Origin: Lepidostoma basale
Taxonomy: Eukaryota; Arthropoda; Insecta; Trichoptera; Lepidostomatidae
Reading direction: 5' to 3'
Assembly (NCBI GenBank): GCA_022606425.2
Contig: JAHDVF020000520.1
Coordinates: 62,001 to 126,000, forward strand
Length of the DNA stretch: 64,000 nucleotides
In this document: positions 10,413 through 20,828 of the stretch, in pieces
How the letters are laid out: each line of letters begins with the position of its first letter
How positions within the stretch are numbered: position 1 is the first letter of the stretch
Translations under genes and position numbers: made by a program
The notes under the pieces: model-generated
What the model was told of the DNA's origin: nothing
Databases searched by the model: none
What the model saw: the letters and a program-made list of their open reading frames with translations, nothing else

Positions 10413-10733
10413 CACTGGTTCCCAAATTTTTTTGTCCTATGAACCCCTTGCTGATTTTTTATTTTGTGCAGACCCTCTCCTTTTGTAATATTTTTTTTTA
10501 CAAATTCACCTAAAAAAATGTTACACATTTTTATTAATAATAGCGAACTTCCGGCCAGTAGATCGGACATTCGATTTTCCCAAAGGAGCTAAAAAAAAGG
10601 TCGACAACGAAAAATATCCGCGGACCCCTTGATGTTCTTCAGGGACCCCCAAATCAATTTTAATTTTCCGCGCACCCCCTGAAAGATCCCAGGGATCCCT
10701 GGGGATCCGTGCGGAACACTTTGGGAACCACTA
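10413..10733. mobile_element. 321-bp hAT-type MITE
   Basis: Ends are cactggttcccaaattt and the inverted actttgggaaccacta, matching the hAT-type CAGTGGTTCCCAAA terminus. 8-bp flanks atctatag (10405-10412) and gtctatag (10734-10741) differ at one base. Non-coding; the interior is GC-rich near 10615-10720. Confidence 0.85.
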
Positions 10734-11040
10734 GTCTATAGCAAACAAGAAGAATAAGAGTTTATTTATTTGTTCGTTAAAACATTTTTTAAACACCGTT
10801 CTCCTAATTATAAAAGTATAATACGGTAACCCCCATTGTGCGATCAGCTTCATTTACAGTAAAAAAAAGGCATTGAATATTCAACAAGAAGATGGTTTTG
10901 GAGATAATTAGGTTCAGCAGTTAATTAATTTAAAAATAAAAAAATTCAAAAACACTTTTTCACTTAGTATAAACCACTTTATTTGAGTTAGTAGCACCAA
11001 CCGGTTTCACTCTGTAGCGAGCTTCTTTAGGGCAATACAA

Positions 11041-11310
11041 AAAAAACATCACGCCGTTTCCCTGCAGAGGAAGACAGAGAGAATGAACCGTCACACTTCT
11101 CTATCCTGGCACACCTCTCTAGATTCCTCCTCATTCATACAGCGAGTCATACACGCACGTCGATTCTTCCGACTTCTTACATGACCAACCTTTAAAATTT
11201 GATCACTTTGGTCATGCAATGTTTTCCTCGGTCTGCCGCGATTCCGTACTCCATTTACATCATTAACGTATACTTTCTTAACCATTTTTTCTCCATCCAT
11301 GCGATCTACG
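11041..11310 (-). mobile_element. LINE-A 3' fragment inside HHR-2a
   Basis: Minus ORF encodes KVYVNDVNGVRNRGRPRKTL, SDQILKVGHVRSRKNR and ACMTRCMNEEESREVCQ. The 3' end is next to aaaaaacatcacgccgtt and the 5' end is truncated near 11305. Its position inside HHR-2a suggests it is younger than that element. Confidence 0.8.
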
Positions 11311-11625
11311 AGTATTTGTTGAACCAACGCTATACGCAAACTAAACTAAAATTAAATAGAGAGTTACTAAGTGGAAAAAGGTCTATTTTAGAAAGAGAAG
11401 GGTTTTTACAAATAAACTAATTAAATATTACGTGCTGAAAATGGAGAGGAGGAGGTAAGCTAAGAAATAATTACTGGGCGATTATGCGATAATGGAAACA
11501 TATTCAAGATGGGACTGCAGGATACATTGTTTTGATGATTAGGATTTAGGCATTACAATTTAAGAACTTCTTTAAATTTCTAATGCTTCTAAGTTGTCTA
11601 AATTTAGTTGTCTAAGTAGCAGTGT

Positions 11626-11671
11626 GTAGCCCTGAGGAAGCTCGCTGCAGAGTGAAACCGGTTGGCGCTAC
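11626..11671 (+). ncRNA. Hammerhead-like core, HHR-2a right arm
   Basis: Order: GTA (11626-11628), GCC, CTGAGGA (11632-11638), stem II CTC..GAG, GAAACCGGTT, GGC (11664-11666), GC bulge, TAC (11669-11671). GCC/GGC and GTA/TAC form a bulged stem I. The cleavage-site base would be U rather than the usual C. Confidence 0.58.
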
Positions 11672-11786
11672 TAACTCAATTAAAATGGTTTATACTGTGA
11701 AACGTTCCTCCTCGGTAAGCACAGAGAGCATGGTTTTTATCCTCAGGGTGGTAATCGTGAGATTCTTTTCGGTATATATATATATT

Positions 11787-11966
11787 TTTTTTTAAAAAAA
11801 GACTAATATCAAGGATTTACATCAATGATATTAGAATTTATTTTACAATCTTCAATGTGAGCAGAAAATAGCTCATTATTATGAAGAAGGAATCTGGTCG
11901 TGTCCAGGCTTGAACCCATGTCCCCTGGATCAGGAGCCAAGCGTTCTATCCCCTAGACCACCACCC
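11787..11966 (-). mobile_element. SINE-1b
   Basis: Reverse-strand copy of the 7.25 kb SINE: the poly-A end is at 11787-11800, the B-box-like ggcttgaacccatgtcccc region is reversed, and the head ends at ccaccacccg. Closely similar to SINE-1a. Confidence 0.85.
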
Positions 11967-12341
11967 GAATTATTATTATTAGTATTCTACCTGACGCGTA
12001 CCTTCAGAAGATATGATGGGAGAAAGGCTGAACCATTGCTGGTCCAGCCGGATGCAAACGGATTAACGTTTCTCCTACATCGTGGTGGTAACTGGGCACT
12101 GGCGAAAAAACACAAAATGGCGGCCTACCCGCAATGGCTGACTGGAGGGAAGTGAGTCGGGCTTGTGGCCTCGGAGCATAGAGAACCGAAAAACAGTGTT
12201 ACCAACCGGGAAGACGGCGGTTGCTCACACGGCGGAAACAGGAGAAGTTGGAAATAAATTTCGAAGAGGTACTTAACTGGGGAGAATTGGGGCGAATACA
12301 GTGTCCGAAGAAATCGTAATGGTATGTACCATTACAACTGA
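11967..12341. other. Unique DNA, no gene recognised
   Basis: Moderately GC-rich sequence (for example gaagacggcggttgctcaca). No motif and no repeat partner in the window. Confidence 0.35.
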
Positions 12342-12700
12342 CAATGGGAAGGGGACGACATAGGAAATTGACTTCGGGATGGGATTTTGTAGGATTGTGG
12401 TACCCCCTAAGAGTCGTTCATAATCAAAGTAGGGTACCGCAATAGCCAACCACTTCTAGAAAAAGTCTTTAAACTTTTCACAGTTTGAAATATTAACCGG
12501 AGACCAGTCTTCCAGCGTAAAAGAGAAGCTAGGCTATCTGCTAAGCCACTTAGCCATTGATACGGTTAAGTAAGTTTTTTTTCTAGAATTTGGTTGGCTA
12601 CTGCGCTTTCTTACTTTGACTGCGAACGACTCTTAGGAGGTACAACAATCTTACAAAATCTCATCCCGAAGTCAATTTCCTATGTCATGCCCTCCCCTTG
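12342..12700. mobile_element. MITE-W1, about 359 bp, long inverted ends
   Basis: About 80-bp imperfect inverted ends: caatgggaaggggacgacat and, inverted, caaggggagggcatgacata, then aggaaattgacttcggga in both. A second copy at 16374-17324 is flanked by TAA on both sides; here the flanks are TGA and TAA. A PIF/Harbinger-like assignment is an inference from the 3-bp duplication. Confidence 0.72.
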
Positions 12701-13865
12701 TAATTGAAAAAGTGTTTAATTTTATTGTTAAATAATATATATCAAACAACCAAGTAATGGCTTCGTATCATAGTTAATTAATTACTCTCCCTTTTCTGAG
12801 TTTAACCTTTCCCTTACGGTGCTAAAACAAAAACGTGCGTTCCGGTGTAGGGTAGTCAGTACGCGTTTAAAAATTAGCGATTTTAAATCGGAAAAATAGG
12901 AACATTCATAGCTAATCTTCTTATATAATTATGATTGAAGTCAAATTATAATAATTGAGATTTGATTGCTAAAAACATTAAAAAACCATCTGGCAACGCT
13001 CACGGAACGGGCATAGACCCGCTCTGGTTGCAAGCCCGAAAGCGACTGCCGCCGGCGCGGCGGGACGGCGAGGGTGAGAACATTGAGCTAGAACATATGC
13101 AAGAGCGAGATGCGAATATAGTGTCGCGTACTCAGCGCTACGAATTTTGTTTCCGATGTTCACAAAATACCTCCGATGTACCCGATGAATTCTGATTATT
13201 ATTAATATTTTTTTTTAATCAATGCGTAAATATATTATGGCGGAATACCCAAAATCTTAACCTTGTATTTATTAAATATATAGAGATATTGATGGTTATT
13301 AGAAGCAACGTGTAGAAGATACCCATCACGGGGAAGGGAGGGTTAAGAAAAAAATTAGGTGATGTAATCTGTGTTGATTATGTAAGATATGTTTACATTG
13401 GTAGGTATCTGTTTAATTATTACGTGAGACCATTGCTAAGACAATAGCCAGATCCGTGTGTATGGCGATTATATGAAGAAAATTTTTAACTGAGATGTAA
13501 GGAAATTACATTTGAAAGTTTTAATGTTTCACAAACACGCATCGGTCTATGTGTATGTGCGAGGTTTATTCACTAATTGGTCATCAGAGGCAACCATCGA
13601 GATCTGAGAGATTTACTACAGCATCCAGCTTGTTCTGTATGACTTCCTTATTGTCAGCGACAACGCAAGATGCTCCTCATTATTGTCTTTTACAGAAATC
13701 GTAAAAAAAACTTAATGGCAACTTGTTGAAAACGGCGCTTATTACACCGTCACAATTTTATCTTGCTTGACCACTCACATATAATTCTGGAAAATTGACT
13801 GATTGACTCACTAAAAATACATACGTATCAGAGGATTTGTGTTAAATGCTTAAGTTATAATTTTT
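12701..13865. other. Unique DNA, no gene recognised
   Basis: AT-rich apart from 13000-13085. Overlapping 60-77 codon frames there lie in opposite directions with no motif. No TE similarity seen. Confidence 0.4.
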
Positions 13866-13867
13866 AT

Positions 13868-13955
13868 TTATTTATTTATTGATTTATAGATTATACACAA
13901 ATGAGACATTACAAACGATAAAACATTTAGGCGACTCATTTGGATTTAATAAAAT
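13868..13955 (-). mobile_element. LINE 3' end with TAAA tail
   Basis: tttatttatttattgattta, then caaatgagacattacaaacg and ataaaacatttaggcgact, recurs almost identically at 55459-55540. On minus it would be a 3' UTR ending in TAAA repeats. The parent element is unknown. Confidence 0.6.
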
Positions 13956-14190
13956 GAAAACATTATTTTGCAACGATAATCTTAACTTAAAACTCCGACA
14001 AAGAATGATTAAATGTTATATATGGTCTGTTCTACTATATGGCTGCGAAACCTGGACTCTGAAAGTGAATGTAATGATTAAGATGACCAGGGGAAACCTC
14101 TACTCGGCGGTGCGGGCTGCGGAGAACAGAGAGGATTGGAGGCGTTTTGTTTTAGCCACGGGCAGTTCCATAGACAGAAAAATAATAATT
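13948..14190 (+). mobile_element. LINE-C reverse transcriptase fragment
   Basis: Encodes NKMKTLFCNDNLNLKLRQRM then IKCYIWSVLLYGCETWTLKV, matching the LINE-C copy near 42.7 kb (YNDNTNLKLHQRMIKCYLWS and VLLYGCETWTLKVN). The following 100 bp do not match. Confidence 0.72.
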
Positions 14191-14210
14191 TAATTGATAA
14201 GATATTATGT

Positions 14211-14766
14211 GGAGCAAGTAATGAGTTTCAGATATTTGGGAGCAGAGATCTGCAGCCAAAATGACCTTTATACCGAAGTACGTGAACAAGTCAGTAAAGC
14301 GTCTGCCGTATCAGGATGCCTGAAGAAACTGGTCTGGAAGAACAAGCACATGCGTGTCGATACCAAGATCAGAATCTATAAAACATGCATGCGACCTATC
14401 ATGACGTACGCTGTAGAGACGCGGGCTGACACTGTGCGAACCAAGGGACTACTAAGAACATCGGAAATGAAGGTCCTAAGATCTGGAAAAACCCTCCGAG
14501 ATCGTGTCCGCAATGCAGACATAAGAAAAACTTGCAAAATAGAGGATATCGTTCAGTGGAGTAGATCCAGAAGAAGATACTGGAGGGACCATGTAGCCCG
14601 AATGGATGGTGACAGACTTGCATATACATCCGCTTATGAAATCCCCTCCGGACACCGCCCACCTGGAAGACCACCTAAGAGATGGAGGGACAGCTGGATC
14701 TCATCATCCGACGAGTCATGATTTCTATGCTACAGATCGTCAGATCTATTAAAAGAAGAAGAAGAA
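14211..14766 (+). pseudogene. LINE-B1, RT C-terminus, AAG tail, 10-bp TSD
   Basis: The ORF to 14721 encodes FRYLGAEICSQNDLYTEVRE, ASAVSGCLKKLVWKNKHMRV, TYAVETRADTVRTKGLLR, RNADIRKTCKIEDIVQWSR and PPGRPPKRWRDSW: the final part of a non-LTR reverse transcriptase. It ends in AAG repeats. gatattatgt at 14201-14210 and 14767-14776 is an exact 10-bp duplication, 12 bp if the shared AA is counted. It is 5'-truncated, so not functional alone. Confidence 0.88.
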
Positions 14767-14776
14767 GATATTATGT

Positions 14777-15221
14777 CAAAATGGTTAGTGATTAGAGACA
14801 CTTAGTTTGAAAAGCAAAGACGATCAGTTTATAAAAATGTGTCTGTGTGAGTGCGGCCTGTGTTGCTGACGGCGAGCGCCCATCGCGTCTCTGCGCAGCG
14901 GTTAATTTGACAGACTTCTGACAATTCAATTTAATGGTTGAAAAAAATGTGTATTCCTCTCAAGTCCCTTTATTTGAAAAAGAAAATGGGTTCAGATTGT
15001 TCGCAGTGACCACAATAAGTTAGTATACACATTAAATAAATAATCATAGGTATGAAGAAGTCTATGTTTTTTTTTTAATGAAACTTCTTAGTGATCATTG
15101 ACACGAGAAATGTTTCAATACATTGAAAAATGGGATCGTCAACTATGATTATTTACAAAGCAAAGGGATTTTTCTTTAATATCTTAATCTATTTTATTTT
15201 ATTTTAATTTAAAATGAAATC
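14777..15221. other. AT-rich DNA, nothing recognised
   Basis: No ORF and no repeat shared with the rest of the window. Confidence 0.4.
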
Positions 15222-16178
15222 ACTAACTAACTAACTGACTGACTAACCGTCACATCGTCTCGTGGAAGGGGTAGGAAGAAAAATAACGGAGCACCACTCT
15301 TTGCAGACGGACTTCTCTCGAAAAAATTCATAGATCGTGTTATGCACGCGCGTCGATCTCTCCGACTCCTCACGTGACCGATCATTAATATTTTATTAAT
15401 TTAATCGTGCCACGTTTTTTACGGTCTTTATGTATTTTCTATTCTATTATTATCATTAAAATATATGATAATTACTATATCATAATTTTCTCGTTCATTC
15501 TTAATAACACTTTCATTATTTTGTTCACAACACTTTCATTCACACTGCATTCATTTTTTATATTTGCATTAGATACTCAAACTAACTAACTAACTAACCA
15601 TCACGCCGTCTCGCCGAAGAGGTAGGCAAAAATAATGGACAGCCACACTTTTCTCTCCTGACATATTTCTCTCGCTTCCTCAACATTCATACATCGTGTC
15701 ATGCACGCGTGTCGATTTCTCTGACTCCTCACGTGGCTGACAATCAATATTTGACTTATTTGATTTATTTATTTATTATTATGATGATTTTTATTTTAAG
15801 TGGTTTAACTCTATTTTTGGTTCCATTCACATCGTTAACATATAATTTTTTTACAATTCTTTCTTTAATCATTCTTTCCACATGTCCAAACCATATTTAT
15901 GATCCTTTCATTATTTTGTTCATAACACCATCATTCGCACCGCATTCACTTCTTATATTTTCATTTGAGACTATCATACACAGAGTATCACACATTCGTC
16001 TAAGAGATCTCATTTCTACTGCATTTATTCTTCTTTCATCCTTCTTTTGACAGTTCCATGCATGGCTTTCATACACAAGGGTCGGTGGAAGAACACCATT
16101 TAATTATTTTATACACATTCTTCTAAGAGATATCATTTCTTCTGCATTTATCCTACTTTCATACTTCTTTTGCCAGTG
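15222..16178 (-). mobile_element. LINE-A copy split by another LINE-A
   Basis: The outer copy runs 15222-15578 (TTAG tail at its 3' end) and resumes at 16103-16178 (ttatacacattcttctaaga and cttcttttgccagtg). The gap holds a second LINE-A in the same orientation. Confidence 0.75.
15579..16102 (-). mobile_element. LINE-A copy nested in LINE-A
   Basis: Starts with the TTAG tail (aactaactaactaactaacc) and ends near gtcggtggaagaacaccatt. Reading frames are broken (PFFLN type frames only). The order of LINE-A landmarks is complete. Confidence 0.8.
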
Positions 16179-16231
16179 AAACATAATACATAATTATTAG
16201 TGATTACATATTATTTTTTATCTTTTGTCTC

Positions 16232-16257
16232 CCGGTACTGGTACCGGTACCGGTAAA
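16232..16257. repeat. GGTACC simple repeat
   Basis: About four GGTACC-like units in tandem; self-complementary. Confidence 0.7.
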
Positions 16258-16373
16258 AACTGATAATATTATACAACTGCAAATCATGCATTATGCTTCA
16301 TGTGCCGTGTCAGGTTGGCGATCTCTGGCGAATGCTACGCAGTGCCGGATTAAGTCAGCGCCTGTGTTACTAA

Positions 16374-17324
16374 CAAGGGGAGGGCACGACATAGGAAATT
16401 GATTTCGGTACCCCCTTAAGGTCTATTTACCCTGGACAGTGGCCGTAACGGCACCGTAACGTCACCGACGCACAGTGGGCTAAGAATGAAGCTACATAGA
16501 CTTAGCGTCACTCAAAAATCAAGTACTTAATTTTGAAAAAAAAAATATAGGTAATAATAAACAAGTTGTGGGTACCTTGCATTAGTAAAAAATCGCGCCT
16601 AGTTCTTCACCTCTTTAGGTGATGTGGAAAAAAGGACATAAAATTGCAGTTAGTATTTACTATTTGATTAAGTACGTGCGTAAAACATATATATTTTTAT
16701 TTTTAAAGTTGAAAATGTCAATGTTCTGAAGGTTTTCGAGTTTCAGGCTTTAGTGAAAATATAGCTTATATGATGCATTTTATGATACAGAAAGCTTTTT
16801 TTTAAGGAAGCTTAAGAATAATGAATAAAATAAAATAAAAACAGTTCATTTCCATACATAAAAAAAATAAAATCGCAAATAACTTATTAAATAATAGCTT
16901 AAATATAAAAAAAAGTTACTATTTAGTAAAGAAATACGCCGGTTTTTAATTTTTTTTTAAAATTAGGTACATGATTTTTGAGCGACGCTAAGTCTATGGA
17001 GCTTTATTCTCAGCCCACTGTGCGACGTAGCCTTGAATCTCCCTGACTCGTTATCTCAAATGCTATAATAAAATCAAGTTGATAAGTGTCAAATTTTAAG
17101 TCTGCGCAATAATCAGGAAAAAGACATCAAATTCTTCATCGTTGCTTAGATATTGGAAACTTCGTCACTAGTTTAGAAAGCTAGGTAGCTGAGCGGATTT
17201 CTTGCCTTTTCTATTCTGCTGGCTATTACGCTTTCTTACTTGATCATCGATGACTCTTAAGGGGTACTATAATCCTGCAAAATCCCACCCCGAAGTCAAT
17301 TTCGTATGTCGTGCACACCTCTTG
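16374..17324. mobile_element. MITE-W2 with a Transib-like insert
   Basis: Left end caaggggagggcacgacata and inverted right end caagaggtgtgcacgacata match MITE-W1. TAA at 16371-16373 and 17325-17327 is the 3-bp duplication. The centre is rearranged and carries element V. Confidence 0.72.
16471..17022. mobile_element. V, 552-bp Transib-like MITE
   Basis: Both ends begin CACAGTGGGCT and stay matched for about 64 bp with few mismatches (cttagcgtc and ctcaaaaatca blocks). The exact 5-bp duplication cgacg occurs at 16466-16470 and 17023-17027. CACAGTG-type ends with a 5-bp CGNCG-like duplication are the known signature of Transib, the RAG1-related superfamily. Non-coding interior. Confidence 0.82.
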
Positions 17325-17374
17325 TAAGAGACCCTAGGTTTTGAATGATACTAAAATATAGCCCAACATACAAT

Positions 17375-18027
17375 AAATAACTAATCATCTAAGGAGTAGG
17401 CAAAAAGATTGGACCGCCACATTGTACTTTCCTGAAATACTTTTCTCGCTTCCTAAATATTCATTCATTGTGTCATGCACGCACGTCGATTAGTCCTACT
17501 CCTAACGTGGCCGAAATTCAATATTTGAATGGTTTGATCGTGCCACGTTTTTTTCCGTCTTCCTCTATTTCTTGTTCCATTTACACCGTTAAAATAAACA
17601 TTTTTTCCATTCCTTATTCGTTTATTCTTTCCATGTATCCAAACCATGTTATAACCCTTTCATTATTTTGTTAATAACACTTTCATTTGCACTGCATTCA
17701 ATTGTTACATTTTCATTTGACCTTTCATGTGTAGATTTATTACACTTTCGTCTAATCGATCTAATTTTTACTCAAATTATTTTTCTTTTTTAACAGTGTG
17801 GTGGTCTAGGGGATAGAACGCTTGGCTCCTGATACAGGGGACCTGGGTTCAAGCCTGGACACGACCAGATTCATTTTTCATAATAATCAGCTATTTTCTG
17901 CTCACATTGAAGATTGTAAAATAAATTCTAGTATCATTGATGTAAATCCTTGATATGAGTCTTTAAAAAAAAAAACATGTTTCACTTCCATACAAAAGGG
18001 TCGGCACAAGCGATTCAACAAACTAGG
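17375..18027 (-). mobile_element. LINE-A copy split by SINE-1c
   Basis: 17375-17796 and 17976-18027 are one LINE-A copy (minus ORF 17465-17647 encodes NGTRNRGRRKKTWHDQTIQI and LNFGHVRSRTNRRACMTQ). The tail is degraded. It ends in ggtcggcacaagcgattcaa, the same 5' junction as the 5.6 kb copy. Confidence 0.78.
17797..17975 (+). mobile_element. SINE-1c
   Basis: tggtggtctaggggatagaa head, ggttcaagcctggacacga B-box region, poly-A to 17975. Inserted in LINE-A, so younger than it. Confidence 0.85.
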
Positions 18028-18240
18028 TGAGGGGAGAGAGTCTAGGTGAGGGGATTACAGAAATGCGGGGCCCGTAGCACTAACTACTTCTGCTAAATGG
18101 CTAATCCGACACTGATGGTACCCTATCCTGCGCTATCCAGAACAGTCCCTCCACACGTACCATTCCGTTCCAATCTCTTATACAGCGCAGCCGGGACGTT
18201 TACCTCCAGTTGACTCTTCAAGAACCATCTATTTTACCCG

Positions 18241-18705
18241 ATTGGATCGTTTGAAAAAGGCGGTATTTATCTTTAAGCATCAGATGTCCCCGATAAGGTG
18301 ATATTCCGTAACAAAATTTATTTATAATAAAGCCAGTCAAATGAATTATACATGACAATCCGGACATTTTAAAACCGATGCACTTGCTTATCGCGTTGGG
18401 TTGCATCTACCAGTGGAGCAGGCTAGAGATTTCGTCATTGTGACGGTCCATCATTTCTGCCCACCCCTCTGGGAAATGGGGTGGTGTTTAAATTATTACA
18501 TTTACTATATTTTAAATTTCTTCACTATCCGTCATCACTGTGTTGTGAACTCACATTTGAATACATTTAAAATTAATTGTATTTTTTACACTTAAATGCA
18601 TTATTCAACACGTTTAGGATAGCAGAGACCTTTTTTAGTGTAAAGATTTAAAAATTTAAATGTTTACGTGCTGTGAGAAAACAATGTATTTCAAAAGTTA
18701 TTCAT
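18241..18705. other. No gene recognised
   Basis: AT-rich with short overlapping frames only. cccctctgggaaatggggtg (about 18463) faintly resembles a LINE-A end. Confidence 0.35.
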
Positions 18706-19057
18706 TAAATAGTCCATTGTTTTGGCCGAAACACTATGATACCTTAACATTTTAAAACTGTTAAATTAAATAACTTTGTTATTGTATCACAATTGTATTT
18801 TATTTTACGCGACAGCTGTTTCATCAACCTATGTTGACATCATCAGGTGTTACAATAATATATTAAATGTCAAATTTTCGTGATTTTTCGAATCTTTATG
18901 TGTATTTGTTCCTATGTCAATTTTAATAATTTCTTTGATATAGTTTTGTTATATTATTGTTACACCTGATGATATCAACATAGGTTGATGAAACAGTTGT
19001 CGCGTAAAATAAAATACAATTGTGATACAAAAACAAAGTTATTTAATTAAATAGTTT
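18706..19057. mobile_element. HHR-1b fold-back element
   Basis: Left one-sided extension (aatagtccattgttttggcc, then gaaacactatgat), then arms 18762-18900 and 18925-19057. Hammerhead-like cores lie at 18811-18846 (minus) and 18966-19005 (plus; GAAACAGTTGTC). Stem II TCAAC/GTTGA. Confidence 0.78.
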
Positions 19058-19107
19058 TTAAAGTATTTCAAATTTCTTATTTTATTGTATTACTGTTAAG
19101 TAATCTT

Positions 19108-19343
19108 AATACACATGGGACATGTTGCCAGATTAGTAGACGATAGATGGACCAGAAGGGTGGTGGAGTAGAGACCCCGCGAAGATAAAACAAACAGAGG
19201 GAGACCCGCCACACGATGGTCCGATGACATAAGAAGAATTGCTGGGGATTGAATGCAAAACGCACAAGATAGGATACGTGGAGAAGTATGGGGGAGGCCT
19301 ATGTCTAGCAGTGGACGACAACGGTAAGTAAGTAAGTAATCTT
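19108..19343 (+). mobile_element. LINE-G C-terminal fragment with AAGT tail
   Basis: Frame gives GHVARLVDDRWTRRVVE, a stop, then RPREDKTNRGRPATRWSDDI and RRIAGD: the well-known C-terminal pattern of many insect non-LTR ORF2 proteins. The 3' end ggggaggcctatgtctagca, gtggacgac is followed by AAGT repeats. Broken by a stop. Confidence 0.78.
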
Positions 19344-19457
19344 AATACACTTGTACAATGTACGTAGGTACTTGTATAAGATAAATTTGATAATCATTTT
19401 ACGAAAATAATAAAATAAAATTTCCTAAAAATAAGCGTGAAAAGCGAACAAAAAATT

Positions 19458-19890
19458 AAATAGTCCATTGTTTTGGCCGAAACACTATGATATTTTAACA
19501 TTTTATAACTGTTAATGCAAAAACTTTGTTTTATATCACAATTGTATTTATTTTATTATACTTTACGACAGCTGTTTCATCAACCAATGTTGACATCATC
19601 AGGTGTTACAAAAATATATATGAAATGTCAAATTCTCGTAATTTTTCGAATCTTTGTGTATTTGTTCCTAAATATAATAATAATTATTCAAATTGACTTT
19701 TATTGTATTTTATTCAAATTAACATAAGAACAAATACACACAAAGATTCGAAAAATTACGAAAATTTTTCATTTGATATATATTTTTCTAACACCTGATG
19801 ATGTCAACATTGGTTGATGAAACAGCTGTCGTATAGTAAAATAAATACAATTGTGATATAAAACAAAGTTTTTGCATTAACAGTTATAGA
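19458..19890. mobile_element. HHR-1c fold-back element
   Basis: Left extension at 19458-19515, arms about 19516-19655 and 19740-19886. Both arms keep CTGATGA, TCAAC/GTTGA, GAAACAGCTGTCG (19567-19602 minus; 19795-19832 plus). Outer arms tattaactg and gcattaacag close the fold. Confidence 0.8.
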
Positions 19891-20610
19891 ACTAAAAATT
19901 AACTAAGGCATGAATATTGCTTACTTATAAACCAGTTTCTTACAAAATTTTATATTTAAACGCTGATTTTGATTGAATTTATAAATTCTCAATATACTAT
20001 AGCATTCGTACGTACACAGGCAAGAAAAAATACATTCAACAACAAAGTACCGGACTAGCAATGGCGTGCTGGATTAACCTAATTAGGCCTTCGGGCCATG
20101 TAAAATGAACGGATAATCTGGGGTTCATTATGGTACATACTCCGACTAAACTATAAAATAACATACTAAGCATTAGTACCAATTTTTAATAGAGTCTCAA
20201 CAATAATGATACAAGTTAATAGCCCCATAACAAAATATCTGATTTCTTTAGGCCTACTATGAAAACTAAGTATTTTATTACTTGAATTTATATTTGTCAC
20301 TCATTAAAAATAAAGTAATTTAAGATTTTTTTATGTTAGTTTTAAGGCTTTATGCGTAATAACGCCTTTTTATATATTTATGTCAGTTTTTAAGTGCTGA
20401 TACGCAGATTATGAGCAGAGTAAATGAACTCAAGGTTTTGTTGCAAAATTCAAAGAGGGTAAGACTTGATTTTTTTAAAATAAACTCGAGGTTTTGTACC
20501 AAATTTATACTATAAGACTATTCCTCAACAAGGACTCACTGGTTGTTCGCAATCAATACGTTAAATTCTGATCGTGAGCATTCAACGTCTCTGGGATCTG
20601 GTCGTGGTAT
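19891..20610. other. AT-rich DNA, nothing recognised
   Basis: Only short frames. gctggattaacctaattagg near 20072 resembles a hAT-type end, but I found no partner. Confidence 0.35.
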
Positions 20611-20611
20611 G

Positions 20612-20735
20612 ACGACCTTCGTGGCTGGCAAGAGCTAAGACTGCCACACCAATGGCCCCGAGATCGATTCCCGATGAGGGCAGTGTGATTCTCACACTGA
20701 CTTTGGTCTGGTGTAGATTTCACATTCTATGATAC
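20612..20735 (+). mobile_element. SINE-2c, diverged
   Basis: gaccttcgtggctggcaaga head, gatcgattcccgatgagggc B-box region, cagtgtgattctcacactga, then tttggtctggtgtagatttc. Truncated before the tail. Confidence 0.75.
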
Positions 20736-20828
20736 TTTAACATTATCACAGTTAAAATAAGGTTTAAAAGTCAAGTTTATAAGGATTTGTCATAATATTT
20801 TATCTTTTATGTGATAAGTCTTTCTTTA

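Larger units (their letters stand above)
10945..11715. mobile_element. HHR-2a fold-back element split by LINE-A
   Basis: The left arm (about 10950-11040) and right arm (about 11623-11712) are inverted copies: accactttatttgagttagt against actaactcaattaaaatggt. Both hold GAAACCGGTTGG with CUC/GAG in stem II. The right arm keeps CTGAGGA; the left has CTAAAGA. LINE-A sits inside (11041-11310). The rest, 11311-11620, is AT-rich filler. Confidence 0.75.
16340..18114. mobile_element. hAT-like element carrying nested insertions
   Basis: Left end cagtgccggattaagtc; right end, inverted, cagtgtcggattagcc. 8-bp flanks atgctacg (16332-16339) and atggtacc (18115-18122) agree at 6 of 8 positions. The interrupted LINE-C copy confirms both boundaries. 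No transposase; it contains W2, V, LINE-A and SINE-1c. Confidence 0.75.
16298..18240 (-). mobile_element. LINE-C 3' fragment interrupted by a hAT element
   Basis: 16298-16339 (gtgccgtgtcaggttggcga, tctctggcgaatgctac) continues at 18115 (cctatcctgcgctatcc, agaacagtccctccacac) and matches the LINE-C copy at 41.9 kb across the join. The interruption is the 1.8-kb hAT-like composite. Confidence 0.72.
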
